From NCBI GenBank assembly GCA_029558215.1, contig JAKQFZ010000635.1:1-8207 (forward strand): a stretch of 8,207 nucleotides of DNA, given 5' to 3'. Positions 4,966-8,207 of the stretch are shown in pieces. The stretch comes from Candidatus Omnitrophota bacterium (GTDB lineage Bacteria > Hinthialibacterota > Hinthialibacteria > JAKQFZ01). A program made the translations under genes and the position numbers. The number at the start of each line of letters is the position of its first letter. The first letter of the stretch is position 1. Below the pieces are notes generated by a model, which had not been told where the DNA came from, did no database searches, and worked only from the letters and a program-made list of their open reading frames with translations.

Positions 4966-7329
4966 TCACTCCACCAAGGCACGTTCAATCACTTCATCCA
5001 TATTCTTGACGAAGTGGATTTCAAGTTCCTGAAGCACTGCGTTCGGAATGTCTTCCAGATCTTTCCTGTTCTCATCCGGTAGCAGCACGGTGTGTATCTC
5101 CGCTCGATGTGCCGCAAGAACCTTCTCCTTGATCCCCCCGACAGGCAGGACACGGCCACGAAGCGTAATCTCGCCCGTCATTGCCAGATCCTGACGTACC
5201 GACATCCCAGTCAGCGCCGAGATGATCGCGGTCGCGATGGTGATTCCAGCAGATGGCCCGTCCTTGGGAATGGCTCCCTCGGGAATGTGAACATGGATGT
5301 CAAACCGTTGGTGAAAATCCCGCGCCAATCCGAAGCGCCTCGTCTGCATCCGCGTATAGGTCAAGGCTGCCTTGGCTGATTCCTGCATGACGTCGCCGAG
5401 TTTTCCAGTCAGCACCAGTTCCCCGCGACCCTCCATGATCGAGACTTCCGTCGCAAGCACTTCTCCACCGAATTCAGTCCACGCGAGTCCCGTTGCAAGA
5501 CCTACGCCACCACCACGTTCGATTTCTGTCTGGCGGAATTTCGGTACACCCAGGTACTTCTCGACCGCCGTCCCATCAATGACCAGGCCTCCTTTGGCTT
5601 TATTGCTGGCAATCGCCTTGGCAACTTTCCGAAGGACATTGGCAATCTCACGCTCAAGGTTCCTGACTCCAGATTCCTTGGTATAGCCCCGAACGAGTGT
5701 CTTCAGTGCATCGGTCGTGAAGGTAACTCGCTTGCGGCTCAGACCGTTCGCCCGAATCTGCTTCCGGACAAGAAACTGCTCCGCGATGGCAAGTTTCTCC
5801 TGCTCGGTGTACGACGGCAGTTCGATAATCTCCATTCGATCGCGAAGCGCGGGCGGAATGGGATATTTGGTGTTGGCCGTGGCGATAAAAAGCACATCTG
5901 AGAGATCGAACTCTACCTCAAGATAGTGGTCACTGAATGTGTTGTTCAGCTCCGGGTCCAGAACTTCCAACAATGCAGATGAAGGATCCCCCCGAAAGTC
6001 TGTACTCATCTTGTCCACTTCATCCAGAAGGAAAACCGGATTATTGGTCTTTACACGTTTAAGCGATTGGATGATGCGTCCGGGAAGAGCGCCAATATAA
6101 GTTCTTCGATGACCCCGTATTTCCGCTTCATCGCGAACCCCACCAAGGGCAACGCGAACAAACTTGCGATTCAGGGCACGCGCTATGGAACGCGCCAAGG
6201 AAGTCTTCCCCACGCCAGGCGGCCCGACGAAACAGAGAATCGGCCCTCGAAGATGTTTCGACAATTTCCGAACCGCAAGGTATTCCAAAATCCTTTCCTT
6301 GGGTTTTTTCAGTCCGTAGTGATCCTCATCAAGAATCTTCTCCGCCTGCTCAATGTCGAGTTGCTCTTTGGAACTCTTCTTCCAAGGCAGAGTAACCAGC
6401 CAGTCAAGATAAGTTCGAACAACGGCCGCTTCAGGAGACATCATCGGCATGTGCTGAAGTCTGGTCAGTTCCTTGCGAGCCTTTTCGTCCGCTTCGGGAG
6501 ACATTTTGGCTGCAGCGATCTTCTCTTCGAGTTCCAGAACCTCCTCTGCCATGTCCCCTTCGCGCCCCAGTTCGCGCTGGATGACCTTAATCTGCTCATT
6601 GAGGTAGAATTCGCGCTGCGTCTTCTCCATTTGCTTTCGAACCTGAGACTTGATGTTCTGCTCAAGTTCCAGAATCTCATTCTCCGAGTTCAGTATTTCA
6701 CAGAGTTTTCGAAGCCGCTCAACCGGATCCAGAGTCGAGAGAATTCCCTGCTTTTCCTGAACGTCAATAAACAAGTTGGAACCAACGGCATCCGCCAGAC
6801 GATGGGGATCAGAGGAGACGTTATAGAGCACCATGAGCGTCTCCTGAGGCACCCTTGGATTCAGTTTGACATAGTTTTCAAAAAGGCTGCTGACAAGCCG
6901 AATCAGGGCTTCCACTTCAGAACCCGAAGATGTCGGTTCTTCAACTGGTTTGACCCAACAGAGGATCATCTCGGGCACCGGAAAAACATCCACCAATTGA
7001 CAGCGCGTCACGCCTTCCATCAAAACCTTCATCGAACCGTCGGGGAGACGCACGACCTGATGCACCACGCTGAGAGTCCCAATCGGATAGAGATCCTTCA
7101 GGCCGGGATCTTCCGTCTCAGGCTGCTGTTGCGTCACGATAAAGAGACGCTTGTCCTTCTCCAGTGCCTTCTCCACAGCCGCAACTGATCTCTTGCGACC
7201 TACCAACAGAGGCTGGATCATGTTGGGAAATACGACGACATCCCGGAGTGGAAGAAGAGGCAACTGCTCAAGGTCGCTCTTGACTTCACCACCGGCTCGA
7301 GTCTTCTTGGTTATCTTTTTTGCCCTCAT
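4966..7329 (-). CDS. lon: ATP-dependent Lon protease (LonA)
   Basis: This is a complete 787-residue LonA, the cytoplasmic AAA+ serine protease that degrades misfolded and regulatory proteins. The N-terminal substrate domain (LPLLPLRDVVVFPNMIQPLLVGR, about 23-45) is followed by a coiled region near 215-290. The AAA+ module has Walker A GPPGVGKT at 369-376, Walker B VFLLDEVD at 432-439, and LRDRME near 495-500. The protease domain has PKDGPSAG with the catalytic S693, and GGIKEKVLAAHR with K736. The 43-residue Ser-Lys spacing equals that of E. coli Lon. The start at ATG 7329-7327 has AAAGGG about 8 nt upstream. The open frame continues to a TTG at 7392, but that stretch covers the likely promoter and is not Lon-like. 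It is the first gene of the cluster, with engB 35 nt downstream. Confidence 0.98.
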   Translation of the reverse strand: MRAKKITKKTRAGGEVKSDLEQLPLLPLRDVVVFPNMIQPLLVGRKRSVAAVEKALEKDKRLFIVTQQQPETEDPGLKDLYPIGTLSVVHQVVRLPDGSMKVLMEGVTRCQLVDVFPVPEMILCWVKPVEEPTSSGSEVEALIRLVSSLFENYVKLNPRVPQETLMVLYNVSSDPHRLADAVGSNLFIDVQEKQGILSTLDPVERLRKLCEILNSENEILELEQNIKSQVRKQMEKTQREFYLNEQIKVIQRELGREGDMAEEVLELEEKIAAAKMSPEADEKARKELTRLQHMPMMSPEAAVVRTYLDWLVTLPWKKSSKEQLDIEQAEKILDEDHYGLKKPKERILEYLAVRKLSKHLRGPILCFVGPPGVGKTSLARSIARALNRKFVRVALGGVRDEAEIRGHRRTYIGALPGRIIQSLKRVKTNNPVFLLDEVDKMSTDFRGDPSSALLEVLDPELNNTFSDHYLEVEFDLSDVLFIATANTKYPIPPALRDRMEIIELPSYTEQEKLAIAEQFLVRKQIRANGLSRKRVTFTTDALKTLVRGYTKESGVRNLEREIANVLRKVAKAIASNKAKGGLVIDGTAVEKYLGVPKFRQTEIERGGGVGLATGLAWTEFGGEVLATEVSIMEGRGELVLTGKLGDVMQESAKAALTYTRMQTRRFGLARDFHQRFDIHVHIPEGAIPKDGPSAGITIATAIISALTGMSVRQDLAMTGEITLRGRVLPVGGIKEKVLAAHRAEIHTVLLPDENRKDLEDIPNAVLQELEIHFVKNMDEVIERALVE

Positions 7330-7358
7330 CAAAAAGCCCTTTCTAAAATGTCGGCTCG

Positions 7359-7387
7359 TATATAGCACAAAGTGCGTTGTCCCGCAA
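7359..7387 (-). promoter_or_regulatory. Candidate lon promoter with extended -10
   Basis: TTGCGG (7387-7382) and TATATA (7364-7359) are separated by 17 nt on the minus strand, with TGC directly before the -10. Transcription would start near 7352, about 20 nt before the lon ATG. The palindrome GCAC-AAA-GTGC (7365-7375) abuts the -10 inside the spacer and could be an operator. No CIRCE element is present. The -10 region matches the lepA one in 12 of 13 bases. Confidence 0.4.
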
Positions 7388-7404
7388 AACAACCCCTCGG
7401 AAAC

Positions 7405-7414
7405 TCCTATAGGA
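7405..7414. repeat. 10-bp perfect palindrome upstream of lon
   Basis: TCCTATAGGA is a perfect palindrome between the permease stop and lon. It could be a protein binding site. It also holds TATAGG, which with TTGATC (spacing about 18 nt) gives a second, weaker candidate promoter on the minus strand. Confidence 0.25.
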
Positions 7415-7416
7415 CA

Positions 7417-7433
7417 GATCGTGCAAAACGATC
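7417..7433 (-). repeat. Hairpin at the end of the permease gene
   Basis: GATCGT and ACGATC form a perfect 6-bp stem with a 5-nt loop, overlapping the permease stop codon. No T run follows on the minus strand, so it is not a standard intrinsic terminator. It may stabilise the 3' end of the permease transcript. Confidence 0.35.
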
Positions 7434-8207
7434 AACCTTTGATTCCCGACAAGGCAATGCCCTGTATGAACGTTCTCTGCGTGAAGAAGAACAAGACCAA
7501 AATGGGAAGAGTCATGATCGCGGAGCATGCCATGAGCAATGACCACTCCGCATTGTGTTGCCCAAGAAACTGCTGCAGCCCGACTGCAAGAGTGTACTTG
7601 TCACTGTCCGTAAGGTAAATCAGGGGCCCCATGAAATCGTTCCAACTGCCCAGGAACGTGAACAACGCGACAGTCATGATCGCCGGTTTGGAGAGTGGCA
7701 GGATGATTCGCCAGTAGATCGAGAACTCATTGCAGCCATCGAGCCTTGCTGCCTCGGAGAGTTCCGTTGGAATCGTCAGATAAAACTGCCGCAGGAGAAA
7801 GATAAAGAAAGCACTACCCGCAAAGGCAGGCACAATTAAAGGCTTGAAAGTTCCGATCCAGCCAAGCCATTTGAACACCTGAAACACCGGAATGAGCGTC
7901 ACCGCACCAGGCAGCATCATCGTCGCCAACAGCAGCACAAAAATGGTATCCCGACCGTACCATCGAATTCTGGCAAAACTGTACGCCACCAGTGTGCTCG
8001 ACAGAACGGCTCCAGCAACCGTCCCAAGGCACACCATCACGGTATTCCAGAGATATCGGCCAAAGGGAATGAACTGCACGGCGTCCAGGTAATTCCGCCA
8101 CATGACCGGCTTTGGTATCCAGACAGGTGGCGATGTGAACACCTGTTGATCGGATTTCAGTGATGTGGCGACGAGCCAGTAGAATGGCAGAAGAAAAAGC
8201 AGGGAAT
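7432..8207 (-). CDS. Sugar ABC transporter permease, MalG/UgpE type, 5' end cut
   Basis: This is the C-terminal 257 residues of an inner-membrane permease of the binding-protein-dependent carbohydrate uptake class. The frame is open to the right edge. A GTG at 8142 is not the start, because upstream codons read LLFLLPFYWLVATSLKSD, the usual first membrane segment and TSLK motif of the family. Later come the WRNYLDAV region and several hydrophobic helices. The EAA loop EAARLDGCNEFSIYWRIILP at about visible residues 151-170 contacts the ATPase subunit. After it come FTFLGSWNDFMGPLIYL and a C-terminal QGIALSGIKG ending, both standard for MalG-like permeases. Only about 20-30 N-terminal residues should be missing. 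The partner permease, binding protein and ATPase would lie outside the window. The sugar cannot be inferred. Confidence 0.92.
   Translation of the reverse strand, partial: SLLFLLPFYWLVATSLKSDQQVFTSPPVWIPKPVMWRNYLDAVQFIPFGRYLWNTVMVCLGTVAGAVLSSTLVAYSFARIRWYGRDTIFVLLLATMMLPGAVTLIPVFQVFKWLGWIGTFKPLIVPAFAGSAFFIFLLRQFYLTIPTELSEAARLDGCNEFSIYWRIILPLSKPAIMTVALFTFLGSWNDFMGPLIYLTDSDKYTLAVGLQQFLGQHNAEWSLLMACSAIMTLPILVLFFFTQRTFIQGIALSGIKG

Noticed and set aside
6067..7188. 373-codon plus-strand open frame antisense to lon
   Set aside because: It lies wholly within lon, whose protein is unmistakable. The antisense translation shows no recognisable domain.
7330..7392. Lon start at the TTG at 7392
   Set aside because: The extra 21 residues are not Lon-like and cover the candidate promoter. 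ATG 7329 has a purine-rich ribosome binding site and gives the normal length.

Overview
The window carries eight protein-coding genes, all on the minus strand, so the biological order runs from high to low coordinates: sugar ABC permease (5' end cut) > lon > engB > ispG-like fragment > yacG > lnt > glycosyltransferase > lepA (3' end cut). The organism is a bacterium. Apolipoprotein N-acyltransferase (Lnt) points to a diderm, Gram-negative-type envelope. Base composition looks moderate. I cannot place the phylum by eye, although the lon-engB adjacency resembles the lonA-ysxC pair of Bacillus.

Region by region: 7432-8207 is the C-terminal part of a MalG/UgpE-type permease. A gap of about 100 nt (7330-7431) follows, with small palindromes and a candidate promoter for lon. 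From lon (start 7329) to the glycosyltransferase (stop 618) the genes form one tight cluster. Spacings are 35 nt (lon-engB), 6 nt (engB-ispG-like), an ATGA overlap (ispG-like/yacG), an overlap or repeat-filled junction (yacG-lnt), and another ATGA overlap (lnt/glycosyltransferase). A 264-nt spacer (354-617) with a candidate promoter precedes lepA. The cluster therefore looks like one operon joining protein quality control (Lon), ribosome assembly (EngB), a gyrase-binding zinc protein (YacG) and envelope functions (Lnt, glycosyltransferase), with LepA as a separate unit.

Two things stand out. The 239-residue ispG-like gene keeps the whole C-terminal [4Fe-4S] domain of IspG, with all its cysteines and its glutamate. 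It lacks a recognisable TIM-barrel substrate domain, and intact engB directly upstream leaves no room for one. Second, the yacG-lnt junction (3255-3362) is packed with nested perfect and near-perfect inverted repeats bounded by an 11-bp bulged terminal stem. These lie in frame with, and account for, most of an atypical basic N-terminal extension of Lnt. This looks like a small palindromic (REP/MITE-like) element or a structured RNA leader, and it makes the lnt start uncertain.
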